Assembly: GCA_050084515.1 (NCBI GenBank)
Contig: CM114272.1
Span: forward strand, 33,604,001 to 33,668,000
Direction of reading: 5' to 3'
Length of the DNA: 64,000 nucleotides
DNA from: Blasia pusilla
Taxonomy: Eukaryota; Marchantiophyta; Marchantiopsida; Blasiales
Translations under genes and position numbers: made by a program
The notes under the pieces: generated by a model
The model's input: the letters and a program-made list of their open reading frames with translations, nothing else
The model's database searches: none
Told to the model about the DNA's origin: nothing
Shown: positions 24,655 through 35,635 of the stretch, in pieces
Layout: the number at the start of each line of letters is the position of its first letter
How positions within the stretch are numbered: the first letter of the stretch is position 1

Positions 24655-25340
24655 TCAGTAAGAATAGAATAAAATTAGCAACTCTCCACGAAATTGAAAG
24701 GTGACTTCCACATATATTTCATCAACATCTTTATTTCTTGGTGGAAAAATAGCCCAGAAAATACTTGTATCTCTCAAAAAATTTGATATCATCAAACAAT
24801 CAATGATCATGACCATAAATAGCATTAATAAGATCACTTTATTCTTTTAATAATCGTATCAAGGGGCAATCATATGAAATAATCTCCCAAGCTAGGATGC
24901 AAGGGTAGATGATTATTTACTATCTCCAATAACCAATCAACAAAGGCTTTTTGGTAAACATGTACATGACCTTCCAACCTTTGAACTCTCATGTTTGTTG
25001 TCAACTTCATCATCTTTGTATCCAACCATAAATTTGATCTTTTTAAAGTGACTTGAATAATTTTTAGATGGTCCCCATGAAAAACAAGAGGAAATACCTA
25101 ACAAAATTAGTACGAAATATTATAAGTTTTCCTTAGATCATTTCAAATCACTCTTATAACATCTTGCAAAGTATGATTGATTGCTTCAAATATATTACGA
25201 TGGGTCATACATGCCATATCCCACATAATAAGCATTACACTTTGGATTAAATATGTTATATTACTATTGATTGGTAAACTCAAAATCACACACTCAAGAA
25301 AATTAAAACTTGTGTTTTGTATGGATAGCAACTTCTTTTA
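24655..25340 (-). pseudogene. Helitron PIF1-type helicase remnant
   Basis: On the minus strand, reading from 25340 downwards and changing frame where needed, the sequence preserves helicase blocks in order. First comes a Walker B-like LIMWDMACMTHRNIFEAINH (about 25235-25165). Then come FHGDHLKIIQVTLKRSNLW, MMKLTTNMRVQRLEG and AFVDWLLEIVNNHLP (about 25085-24915). Last is FPPRNKDVDEIYVEVTFQF (about 24760-24700). This order and wording match the PIF1-like helicase of plant RepHel proteins. The aspartate-glutamate pair expected in Walker B (WDEA) has become WDMA, and many stops and shifts are present. No Rep (HUH) domain was found upstream, and no Walker A motif. Confidence 0.7.
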
Positions 25341-25707
25341 CTTAAATGGAGATTATTAGTATAGAAATACTTACTTGCAAGTAGAGCTCTCTTGAAGATT
25401 GATAGGAAAATGTATCGTATATCCTTCATCTAATAATAAAGTGACTATCCTTGATGATGCAACTATAGAAAAGTTGTACCTCCTATATTTCACACACTTG
25501 GGCCATCAATGAGAAATATTTATGTAGATGGTAGAGTATTTTGGAAAAAGTGATCAAGTTCATCGGGTATGACATCTTAAATAATATTTTGTGGTTGATT
25601 TAAGCTTATGTCTCCCAATTATATACGTTCACACAACTCCTTTTATTTTATTTTATGTATGAACATGACTAAAGGATTTGGAAGTTATTTTGAGGAACTT
25701 CACCTTT

Positions 25708-26144
25708 GACTTGGATGGTAAAAGGGGAAGGAAAAGGAAATGAGATTCACATATAGGTGCTTGTGGATAATATACATGTATATTAACATCCTTTGGTTTT
25801 AGATGCCCATCCTTAGTATATCTTGATTATTCTAAAATATGTTTTCTTAATCTTGCAAATAATGGAAAACTTCCAACAATTCCATATTAAGGACGGAAGT
25901 ATCAAGTGAAGGTTGGGAATTCGAATTTTTTGCAATGGAATAATTAATGAAAATCAAGAATATAATGTTTTCCACGCTTTGCAAATCTAGAACTAAGGAA
26001 TCTTGTGCTTGTAGACTCAGAATATTTTCCTTCATATATATTAATACATCTAGAACCAAAGGATGTTAATATACACGTACATTATCCACAATCGCCTAAA
26101 TGTGAATCTCATTTCCTTTTCCTTCCCCTTTTACCATCCAAGTC
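25708..26144. repeat. Foldback: 98-bp inverted repeat arms
   Basis: The arm at 25708-25805 is the inverse of the arm at 26047-26144, with 6 mismatches over 98 bases by my alignment (about 94 percent). The 241-bp spacer does not pair. It begins at GACTTGGATGGTAAAAGGGG and ends at ATCCTTTGGTTTTAGATG. It sits just upstream of the Helitron helicase remnant, read on the minus strand, and may be an inverted duplication of element sequence or an unrelated foldback. Confidence 0.85.
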
Positions 26145-26149
26145 CATGG

Positions 26150-27350
26150 TGGGATTCTTAAGCCATCAAATTCACTTTGTTTTTCGTCCATTTACATGCG
26201 GTCAAACACGTATGCTCTTCCACAACATAGAATGGTCCCTTGTGGATTCCCTTACATAGTTTAAAATTGGAAAATTCCTCTCCATTCAATTGCAAAATAT
26301 TCACATCCTTACGCGCTTGCAGATAATCCACTTGGAAGATCTCCTTGTGCAGTATTCATGCTTGGTTCAAGAATTTGACTTTTAAATATAGATAAATCGC
26401 ACACTATTATGTTTTTATTTCCAAAATTACTATCATGTTGAACCTTCTCCTTACAATGCAAAGATTTCATCGACATTGTCCTCATCTTCTCCTTGGAAAA
26501 TTCTACAACAAGGTTGTATGTAAGTGGAGAATAAAGAAGATGGATTCAATCTGTGGCGTACCCTAGACTTCTAGCATTACAAATCTTTAACACCTGCAAC
26601 TATATAGTTGAAGAGGCCCTTTTGTGAAGTGTCTTCATTGTTGACATTCTCATCATTGCCTTATGATCTATTCACCTTGCCCCTTGGAAAAATTCAAGGT
26701 TGTATTGATTCCTTCTTCTGTTATACCAGATGGGCTATGCATATCTATGAACCCTTACACAATATTTTTCGGGTATATTTTCAAGTAAGATCTAGAATGT
26801 AAAATGCTTAAAAAACGTAGTGTGTAGTCAAAGTCAGAGAAAGTACAAAATATAGTTCCAATTTTTATCCATTTTTCCTCTTGTCCAATTGCAACACTTC
26901 CATCACGTGCATCATATGTCCTTTATTAACCAAACCTTAAAAAAGCATTGAGCGACCATGAAGAATTATGAGATCTTCCAAAGAGCTCGGAACATTATGA
27001 GAGAAAAATATGAAACCGTGAAAAAAGATGAGACAAACACAAATATCTACCAACATTTATCTTTGTGCAAAGTAGCGTCCTTTCGTTTGTTCCTCCTCTT
27101 CTTAATGATAGCATTGTTCTCATTCAATTTCTAAAACTTGGTTATATTTTCAACTACATATTTACAATATTTTGGTTTTTGAGTTTGAGTGAATGAAGCT
27201 AAATGTCAAAGTGGTAACCAAGTAGGCAATCATTTCTTAAAAAGTTCATAGATGCCCTCTCAAGCTTTTTGATTAGATTAGAATCCAAGTGCAAGTACAT
27301 ATGGATATGATGTATATGTGTTTTATGTTATATTGGTAGTATGTGTGTGT
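26150..27350. other. AT-rich, no gene recognised
   Basis: Short frames only. Two similar blocks around 26460-26520 and 26628-26700, each with TTCATTG-TGACATT and CCTTGGAAAA-TTC-A-CAAGGTTGTAT, suggest an internal duplication of old transposon sequence, possibly the upstream part of the Helitron. Confidence 0.35.
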
Positions 27351-27354
27351 GATT

Positions 27355-27358
<4 letters not shown>

Positions 27359-27396
<38 letters not shown>
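27359..27396. repeat. (TA)n microsatellite
   Basis: About nineteen uninterrupted TA units, preceded by a short GT-rich run. Confidence 0.95.
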
Positions 27397-27398
<2 letters not shown>

Positions 27399-27399
27399 A

Positions 27400-28837
27400 A
27401 ATAATATGACAGGATAAATACATCCATTTTGACTAATTGTTTTACGTAAAATAGTTCTTTCTTGTGTGTATATTGGTGTACTTTTTGTAGGTTATAAGTT
27501 TTCTGAATGACGGAGAACAAACCTAAAATGGAGACTTGAATTCATAAAAATCACCAATACTTTTTTCTTGTATGATGTAGTAAGTCATATGGATAGAAAT
27601 GAAAAGACCCAACGTATGGAGAGGGACAATGTGGAGCCATTGGACACATGTTAAATTTTGAGAGTTTAACATCCAGAAAGTTAACATGAAAGTAGCAAAG
27701 AGAGATTTTTGATTGAATATTAAGGATAGTGGAACTGTAACTTCGCTTTGAGAAAAAAAGTTTTATACTTTGTCCCTTACTAATTTGGGGAAAAAGAAGT
27801 TATGGCTTTCATTTTCGACCTCCATCTCTCAATTAAGAAATTAAATCACTCATTTTGATCCAACGTCTTTTTTTTTCTCCAAAAGATAGTTTTAATTTGT
27901 CTCCCAAATAAGATTCAAAAAAAAGAAAAAAAGAAAAAGAGAAAATGAAAGAAATTTCATCATTTCAAATAAGATTTTTTGTCCAAAAAAATTCTCTCCT
28001 TTCCTTTTTCACTTTTTCCCAAATATTTTTTGAATTCTCTCCAACCTAATCTTGAAAACCACAAATTTTATCATACTTTTTTTTTTTCAAATGTTTAAGC
28101 AAAGAAATTTCACTTGAAAACGAGAAAAGATAATGAATATGAGGGATATTTAAAAATCGGGATTTTTAAATAAAAAATTCTTAACTTGTGTATTCATATT
28201 CTACTTTAGTTTAGTAAGCATGTATAAATTTAAATTATCCACGTACAATTGAATCCGAAATTTTTTATTCCCTTTATTCTCTTCACTTTACAAGAGAATG
28301 ATTATATAGGCTTAAAAAGACATTCTCCGATAATAGTTTAAACGAAATTAAAAAAAACTAATACTAAAAGATGCATGGCGTTCGTTCACAACTTCCCGAT
28401 GTCATTACAAACACCAGCCACGGGTGCTCACCGGGAGCCACGGGTGCTTACACGGGTCCTTACCGGGCAAAAGAACGGAAACGGCCTCCATTTCCAACGC
28501 CGGAGCGCATATAATTCCGAGGAATGGTATATGATTATTTAATGAGCATTATTAATTAATTTGGAAATGACCAATAGGAATGAGCTCTGAAAGGCAACAA
28601 CTAATGTTTGTGGGACATGACCCACAAAGTAGCAGCCATTGGACGGTGCTCGTGCTCTTTCAGTAGAGGACATGAATTCAGAAGGACTCTCCCCACTAGA
28701 TCCACGGAATGGACAGATCAGGTTTATGGACGGAGGACATAAACGCCATAACGCCGTAACGTAGAATATATTGCATGGAGCCCCGGTGGATGGAGAAGCC
28801 CGGAAGAGGTAATCTGGGACGGAGAGCAGGGGAGGAA
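27400..28837. other. AT-rich intergenic region with a dispersed repeat
   Basis: No gene. The segment 27810-28140 resembles 62190-62530: both contain CATCTCTCAATTA-GAAATTAAA, then a TTTTTTTTCTC run, then GATAGTTT-A, followed by poly-A/T tracts. This suggests two old copies of one dispersed repeat. Around 28420-28470 the motif AGCCACGGGTGCT appears twice within 30 bases. Confidence 0.4.
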
Positions 28838-28839
28838 AG

Positions 28840-28979
28840 GACGGACGGAGACGTGAGTCCCGTCTGTCGCGTCCATGAGGGACGGACGGAGACGCGAGTC
28901 CCGTCTGTCGGGGTGCATGAGGGACGGACGGAGACGCGAATCCCGTCTGTCGGGTCCAAGAGGGACGGACGGAGACGTC
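28840..28979. repeat. GC-rich minisatellite, 41-42 bp unit
   Basis: Units beginning GACGGACGGAGACG start at 28840, 28881, 28923 and 28964, giving three full copies and a partial one. Each contains CCCGTCTGTCG, which can pair in part with GACGGACGG in the same unit. Because the unit is close to a multiple of three, it keeps frames open on the minus strand; those frames are not genes. Confidence 0.9.
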
Positions 28980-28989
28980 CCGGGTTCGA

Positions 28990-30766
28990 AAATAGTCCCT
29001 GTAAGACATGGTAGGTGAGTCCTTTTTACGTTATTCCCGGTAGGTGGGTCGTTTTTACGTTGTCTCTGGTCGACCTGGCGAACTCTACTGTGGGTGGAGT
29101 GGACCTGCTCAACTCTGCCATGGGTGGAGTGGAACGATCGACGCCGCTCACGCATTAGGCAAGAGTGAATTATTGCGCGGGTGGGCCAGCAAATGATCGC
29201 CAGCGCTGGGCGTTCGTGGACCCTTTACGTGACGCAAGGCCTTTGCTTTGGGCTCTCATGATTTGATTTGATGATCACATGCTCCTTTCCGTCGCTCCGC
29301 CGCTACATCACCACGTACGACGTCCCTGCGCTGCTCGGCGACGTCGGGGATTAAACGCATGGTGACTAGCTAGCTGTGCCGATGGACAGAGCCCGGCGTT
29401 GGGAACGACTAGCTCTCTGTCCGGGCCCGGCGTTGGGAACGACTGTGCTAACACAACAATTAACGTCGGTTTTCGTCTCGTCGTCCCCCGCACTTTAACT
29501 TGGACGTTTGCGGAGGTGGGATCCCGCGGCGTCGCTCTACTCCGGACTCTCTTTTTCTCGTTCGTTCGTTCGTTCGTTGGTTGGTTGGTTTGCCTTTTGT
29601 ACCCGGGCCCGGCCGGGGTTGCGGCTGGCTGGCTGGCTGGCTGGAAGCACGGGTCCGCGGCCACCTGTTCACGCGCGCACGAGTTGTAATCAGCCGCTTC
29701 AATCAGGCGGGGCGGGGCACATGTAGAGGGGGAACGGCGAGCGCATCGTCTCTCGGAGTGTCTGTCTGTCTGGTGGTGTTGGAGCGAGCCGGCATCATCG
29801 AGGGCGAGAGACTCGTTTCGCTTCTGCAGCTCTCGCCTCTCTGCTGGTGATGAGTATGTGATTCCTTCCTTGGACGGAGAGACTACCGTAGACTGGCGCG
29901 GCGGTTTTCCTTCTCCGTGTGAGCATGTCGGCGGGCTGGAGGAGTGCCTGCTTTGTTTGAGGTGAATGAAGGAAGGTGAGCTTTGTCTCAGATTGTTCGG
30001 AGTTGGCTGATCATTGTTGCACACTATTCCCTGATTCTGCGGACGGCTCGAAGTAGCGTACTGTATCGCGTCCTGGATTGAGTTGTTCGCATTGAGTTCT
30101 CCGATGGGCCCGTTTGATCAGAACTCGGGGAAGCTCCCCTCATTTTTGATCTACCGCTCGGGCTCTTGCTCTGTGATTCCTCCGTCACGGGTTAAGGAGA
30201 GAGCGATGTTTGGAAACCTTTTCCTGCCGATTTGGTCGAAAGTTGTTGACTGTAGAAGTTATGGACTACAGGACATTAACTCAATCACTCGCTCGTGTTT
30301 GTGTCGCCACCCCGGACATCCTGTGTTGCGTCTCTCCGCGAATCGCGCCAATGAAGGGGACCAGTATTAGTTCCTTCACGAGCGGATGTTCCATTCCCCA
30401 AGTTTCTTTCTCTTGTTTGAATGACACATCCAGTCTAGTACCGGTCGCAACTCAACTTCGTACAAGGCTTTGCAGTTGTAGTCAATGGAGCGTGAACATT
30501 GAGTCGACGTTTCCATCGGTCACTTCCAGAACTCGCTCCAGTACTGATTCGACACGTGAGGAGTTCAGTGTGGCACCTGGATCTGTTTACTTGTGCTGTC
30601 TGCACGATAAAAGTGCGGTGGCTAACTGCATGTCTTTTCGCAGGTTTCGGAGGCCAGAGTGTCATTGTGGAATTTAAAAGAGTTGATCTGCCTTTTTGAA
30701 GAGCAGCCTTCTTCAATTCAACATTACACTTCTTGTGTGACTTGACCGGAGTTCCAGGATCCGAAT
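28990..30766 (+). promoter_or_regulatory. Upstream region and likely 5' leader of the COBRA-like gene
   Basis: G+C content rises sharply from about 29.1 kb. Simple repeats occur: (TTCG)n and (TTGG)n near 29558-29591, (GGCT)n near 29620-29645, and a 20-bp direct repeat GCCCGGCGTTGGGAACGACT at 29391-29410 and 29425-29444. The pyrimidine-rich and GC-rich character suits a plant promoter and leader, possibly with a spliced 5' UTR. Long minus-strand frames here are explained by the base composition. The transcription start cannot be placed from sequence alone. Confidence 0.45.
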
Positions 30767-32995
30767 ATGGCGGCCATTCCAAGTTGGGCCCTGTTCACCA
30801 CACTCTTCGTCGCCGTTTTTGTATGTCGTGCGGGTGAGTAAATCTCCGAAATCCTTGGAAAACTCAGTTCACCTTTTCAGACATGGTTCAGCTTTGCTCG
30901 AGTTTCCATTTCCTACCGTATCTAATCAGACGTTTCCATGGGACGACGTAGGGAAACACCTGATTTTTTTGGCAAATCGATCTTCTCTGACACACTTTGG
31001 CGCGTGCAGGAGCCTACGATCCTCTTGATCCTTATGGCAATATTATGATCAGATGGGATATCATGGCGTGGACTGGTGACGGTTACACTGTGAGTGGAAA
31101 TTTCGTGTTTTTGGGTTCAGGTGACCGAGCTGGTAGCAGGCAGTCAGTTTGAGCTTGTGCAGGCCTCTGGAGCAAGTAGTTGTACACCTAAATCGTTAAT
31201 TTGTGAGTACAGTTGTCCCATTGTTGTGGACGGGCACGTTCACAGGTTTACTTTTGTGACACTTGCTGCTTATTCCTACAGGCAACGGTGAATATAATCA
31301 ACAATCAACAGTACCGGGGAATCCTATCTTATAAACTTGGCTGGCATTGGCCCAAGAAAGAAGTCATATGGACAATGCAGGGTGCGAGGGCAACTGAGCA
31401 AGGGGATTGTACCAGGGTTCCCACCAATCCACCCCCACATTCGTGTTCACCTAATCCCACTATCATCGATCTCGAACCTGGGGTTGCCTATAACCAACAG
31501 ACTGCCAATTGCTGCAGAGATGGTGTCATAGCGGCTTTCGCCCAGGATCCCAAGAATTCTCTTTCAAGTTTCCAAATCACCACTGGGAAGACCGGTAATA
31601 CCAATACGACTATCAATATCCCGCAGAAACTTACCTTGAGGTCTCCAGATTCTGGTTACACTTGCAGTGAGCTGAAGAAGGTGACTCCTACCAAGTTTTT
31701 AACCAAAGACGGCAAGAGGACTACTCAGGCTTTCGGTAAGAGATCTTCTGGATATTGACGTTGGTAGAATCTGTGAAGCCGAGGAACCTGGCCGAGAAAG
31801 ATTTCATTCACCTGTTGTCGTGCGTTTACTGCCTCTATGTAGCACATGTAGCCTCTCGGTGGAGATAAACATCTTGTTTCAAGCAATCTATAAGCGTTTT
31901 GTGTGGCTCCTCATGTGCAGTCACTTGGAATGCGACCTGTACGTACTCACAGTATCTCGCGCAAAAGGCTCCGACGTGCTGTGTGTCTCTTTCGGCGTTC
32001 TACAGTCCCAAAATTGTCCCCTGTACTAATTGCGCTTGCAGCTGCAGCCCTAATGCCACTGGACCAGGAGCCCACCCATTACCTGGCACAGATCAGACCT
32101 GTGTCCGACCGTAAGTGCATGCGTATCCTGGATGCAAGATTCTTCTCTTGGCGTAGAGCTTGCAACAGTTCTTTGACTGTATTCATCTACCAAGATTCTC
32201 CCGTGTGCGTATTGTTAGACACCCGTGTTAAGTAGTCCCTTTTTTCCTTTGCAACAGACACCAAAGTTTTTGATCTGGCTTTTGCAGGAATGACAAGAAG
32301 TCTCTAGACACTCTCCCCTCGTCAGGGAAGAATGCCCCAGATTTGTTCTGTACGCGAGACATGTGCCCTGTCAAGATTCACTATCATCTGAAAGAGAACT
32401 ACAAGAAGTACTGGAGAGCAAAGATAACAATTACAAACCGGAATCTGCAGATGAATTACACAAACTGGAACATTGTAGTGCAGCATCCGAATTTTGTGAA
32501 TTTCACGGAATCCTTCAGTTTCACGCACAAGGCTCTGAATCCTTACGGGGATGTTGTGAGTAAGTACCTACACTCGTAAGGACAGGTACTATATTCATGG
32601 ATTGGTTTCTCTTGACTTGTTGGTGTGTAGTAGCCGGATGTGGCACTGAATATGCCTTTGATCTCAAGTGGAAGCTCGAAGCCTCTAATCTATCTGTTAA
32701 TGCAGATGACACGGCCATGTTCTGGGGAATAAAGTACTACAACGACATGCTTATGCAGGCAGGACCAGAGGGCAATGTGCAATCCGAAATACTGTTCGCT
32801 AAGGATTCACATTTCACCTTAAAACAAGGATGGGGATTTCCTTCACGAATATATTTCAACGGAGATGATTGTGTACTCCCAGATATTGACGAATACCCAT
32901 CCTTGCCTAGTGAGAGCACAACCCTACATCTCGGGTTATCAACATTGTTGTGTCTACTTGTCTCCCTGGCAACGTCTTTTGCTCTATTTGTCTAG
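30767..32995 (+). CDS. COB: COBRA-like GPI-anchored cell-wall protein
   Basis: COBRA proteins sit on the outer plasma membrane and cell wall, and guide cellulose microfibril order and oriented growth. Six exons join in phase: 30767-30833, 31010-31089, 31282-31735, 31921-32110, 32288-32559 and 32706-32995, giving 450 residues, close to the usual size. Residues 1-23 form a hydrophobic signal peptide. The N-terminal motif AYDPLDPYGNIMIRWDIMAW is diagnostic, and the Cys-rich centre includes CCVS (residues 220-223) followed by CTNCACSC. The last 20 residues are hydrophobic (GLSTLLCLLVSLATSFALFV), the signal for GPI addition. The fifth intron must use GTAAGT at 32560 rather than the overlapping GTGAGT at 32556, because only the former restores the frame into NDTAMFWGIKYYND. 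There is no extended N-terminal domain of the COBL7 type. Confidence in identity and structure is high. Confidence 0.95.
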
Positions 32996-35265
32996 GTCGA
33001 TGGAGTTTTCAGATGTATTCTAGACTTAGAAGCTACCCAATTTGTAGGTAGGCTTGACTCTGGTAATTGTACAGTTTATTGAAGAGTGTCAGTGGGTTTT
33101 GTGGTGGGCGTGGATTATCAATAGATAAATAGGGACAGAGCAAGACCAAAAAAATTTCTGAACAGCTCTTGTTTCCTACTCAAGGAGATGAAGGGATGTC
33201 AGTTTTGTGAGGATCCCCAAACCCACGTCTCCCAAATTTGATGAGGTATTTCCTCCATGTTAAGTTATCGGCCATTGGCCATGTTTTTTATACTCCGTAT
33301 GGGGTATCTTTTGTAGGCTATCTAAGGATTTGTTCCTTCCGTATTAGAATGTATTCTTTGGCTGACTAGTAGCAACACCATGGGTTTTCCAACTGCTTAT
33401 ACTTTCATGGCACACACCTCTTTATCAGAGGAAATACTTCTTAGTGTGCTGCCTATCGCAGTGACTATTCAAAACGAGCTTCCTCTTTTAGATGTCATGA
33501 TGTCCCAAAGTGAACTGTGAGTCTCTTTGCTTCGTTCTTGCGTGGCACTCTCCTGGCATGTTGAGTGCTGGAGCGGGCGATTATTGGTGAAGGTAGAGTG
33601 AATCCTTTCATCATCTCTTCCTGGGACTCAATATTCGACTAATTAGGGTCATCCGGCAACTGAAAGTTGGCCACACTTGCAGTTTGTACGTGAGAGGAGA
33701 TGCACTAATTCATAGCTATGCAAGATGCGTTCAATAACATGCAGATACATGCTGCACGATGGGGTCAAGTCCTTTCAGGCGACTCTGAACCTCTTGATTT
33801 AAGTTCATAACAGGCATAAGGTCCCCAAATCCCCATTTCTGAGGCTAGATGGGGTGCACTCTGTTGTCCCCATGTTTCGTGTCCTAAATGAAGCGCAGAG
33901 TAGCTTTTGTAGTGTCGAGAATTTTGGTCCTAGGCAGTTCCTGACAATGGACCAGGTGTATTGAAAATATGTGGTGGACTTTTGTTCATGACAATGAACC
34001 AGGTGTAATGATAATGTGTGGTGGACTTTTGTTCATGACAATGAACCAGGTGTAATGATAATATATGGTGGACTTTTTTTCATGCAGCGTAGGTTTCATA
34101 TAAGAGTTTTAGGTCTTCCAAAGTTTGGGAAGGACAGCTTTATTCATAGAATGCTTCCCGTGTGATCCTGCCGAAGTCAAAATTGTGTGTTGTTGCCACA
34201 CTTTCCCTTTAGAGAAAAGAAAATTCTCTCCACTCGGCCATGAAGTGAACCTTCCCTGAAGTGAGGTTCTTCCTTAGCCATGATGTATATAGCAAGGAAG
34301 GACCTCACTAAGCATGGGAATTTTAGGGTCATGCCTGGCACCTGAACATGAATGAGGCTAGACTTTGTATAGAGTCCTCTTGAGTGATTTGTAAGTCACA
34401 TATGTGGCCTTTTACTCGGACCGATTTCTGCCTTTCATTGAGGTGAACAACTTGTGAGAGGCCGTGAGTCACACGTGTACAGCTATGTAGGTCGAAAGCG
34501 TGTCCAGAAAGGGCCGAAATGCCGTGCAATGCTCATTTAGTAGGAGATGACCTAATTGTAAAGGTCTAATATTCGATTACTTTTTGAGTTGTACATGTCA
34601 TCCTCGCTAGCCTTCTTGCATGCTTTCAAATTGTAATTGACATGTTTATATCACACCTACGTTTCCTACCACCATGGGAACTTCGAAACTGGGAGCCATG
34701 GTAGGTAACGTGAATTGCTTTAATTGGACGAGAATTTCAATTTACTTACAGAATTTCTATAAGCTCCTTACCTTTACTAAGTACCTCTTCTCCGGTAAGA
34801 ATGAGAAGGTAGTATTGTGAGAAACCCCCCTCACAAATATCCCACTCACAAAAAATAAGTTCCATTCCTCTCCTTTTTGGGCAACACCAAATAATTCTCT
34901 CTTTCACAACTTCGAGATTCAAATACCATTTCTTTCCGTCGAGGAGGTATTTCAAAGTTGCAAAAGTCACTTCAAAATAATGTTCTGGTTTTTTTCTGAT
35001 GTACTGATTTGTTTCATTGTACCCAAATGACAAAACAACAAGTAACTATTCGTGTGTAGGACGAGCATGGAACTAGTACAAAGAAAGTGAGCTCCAAGCA
35101 AAGGAGAAGCTAATTGAACAAAGAAATCATAATGAAATGAAATCAAGTGAGAAAGGATATTATCACACTATAATATGTTGAAATAGAGATTAAGGAACTC
35201 GTACAAGGAAAGTGAACTTCAATCAAAGGAAAAGTTATTGCTCAATAAACTTATTGAGTAATAAC
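32996..35265. other. Intergenic; 3' end of COBRA-like gene and one tandem repeat
   Basis: The first few hundred bases should hold the 3' UTR. After that no gene is recognised. A three-copy 47-bp tandem repeat lies at 33943-34083. A small hairpin built from AAGTTATT-CTCAATAA lies at about 35232-35267. Confidence 0.5.
33943..34083. repeat. 47-bp tandem repeat, three copies
   Basis: Units starting GACAATG-ACCAGGTGTA begin at 33943, 33990 and 34037. The second and third copies are nearly identical and the first is slightly diverged, which suggests stepwise slippage. Confidence 0.9.
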
Positions 35266-35624
35266 TTTTTTTTAATATATGTTATTTTTTAGCATATTAC
35301 ATGTCTTTTGGTTCTTAGAAAGGCAAGAATCTCTTCATTAAAATGAAAATATGAGAGGATATCATAATAATATTTTGATTCTATGAAAACTTCATTTTTT
35401 AATGAGTTTTCTATATGTTTTTTTTATAACAAAATTGAAATTATAAAAAAAACCTTATAAAAATAAATAAATATGGAAACCTCATTAAAAAATGAGATTT
35501 CTATAGAATCAAAATATTAGTATGATATCCTCTCATATTTTCACTTTAATGAAGAGATTCTTGCCTTTCTAAGAACGAAAAGACATGTAATATGCTAAAA
35601 AATAGCATATATTAATAAAAAACT
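35266..35624. repeat. Foldback (MITE-like), arms about 150 bp
   Basis: The left arm, about 35266-35415, is matched in reverse by the right arm, about 35465-35624. Both contain the word AGAAAGGCAAGAATCTCTTC and the block ATGAGAGGATATCAT with few differences. The centre is AT-rich and about 50 bp long. It abuts the LINE coding region that begins at about 35636. No coding capacity; a hairpin-forming element of unknown class. Confidence 0.85.
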
Positions 35625-35635
35625 AATAACGCCTT

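Noticed and set aside
28960-29000. GGTTCGAAA, resembling the tRNA T-loop box
   Set aside because: No acceptor stem or D-arm can be formed around it. Not a tRNA gene.
28539-29155. Overlapping minus-strand frames of 87-156 codons
   Set aside because: They are kept open by the 41-42 bp minisatellite and show repeated Arg-Pro-Ser-Val words in all frames. This is not a protein.
29308-30024. 238-codon open frame on the minus strand
   Set aside because: It lies in the GC-rich upstream and leader region of the COBRA-like gene, is made of simple repeats (TTCG, GGCT, TTGG) and has no domain. Base composition explains the lack of stops.
33943-34083. Regular repeats considered as a CRISPR-like array
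   Set aside because: The units are contiguous tandem copies without unique spacers, and the genome is eukaryotic.
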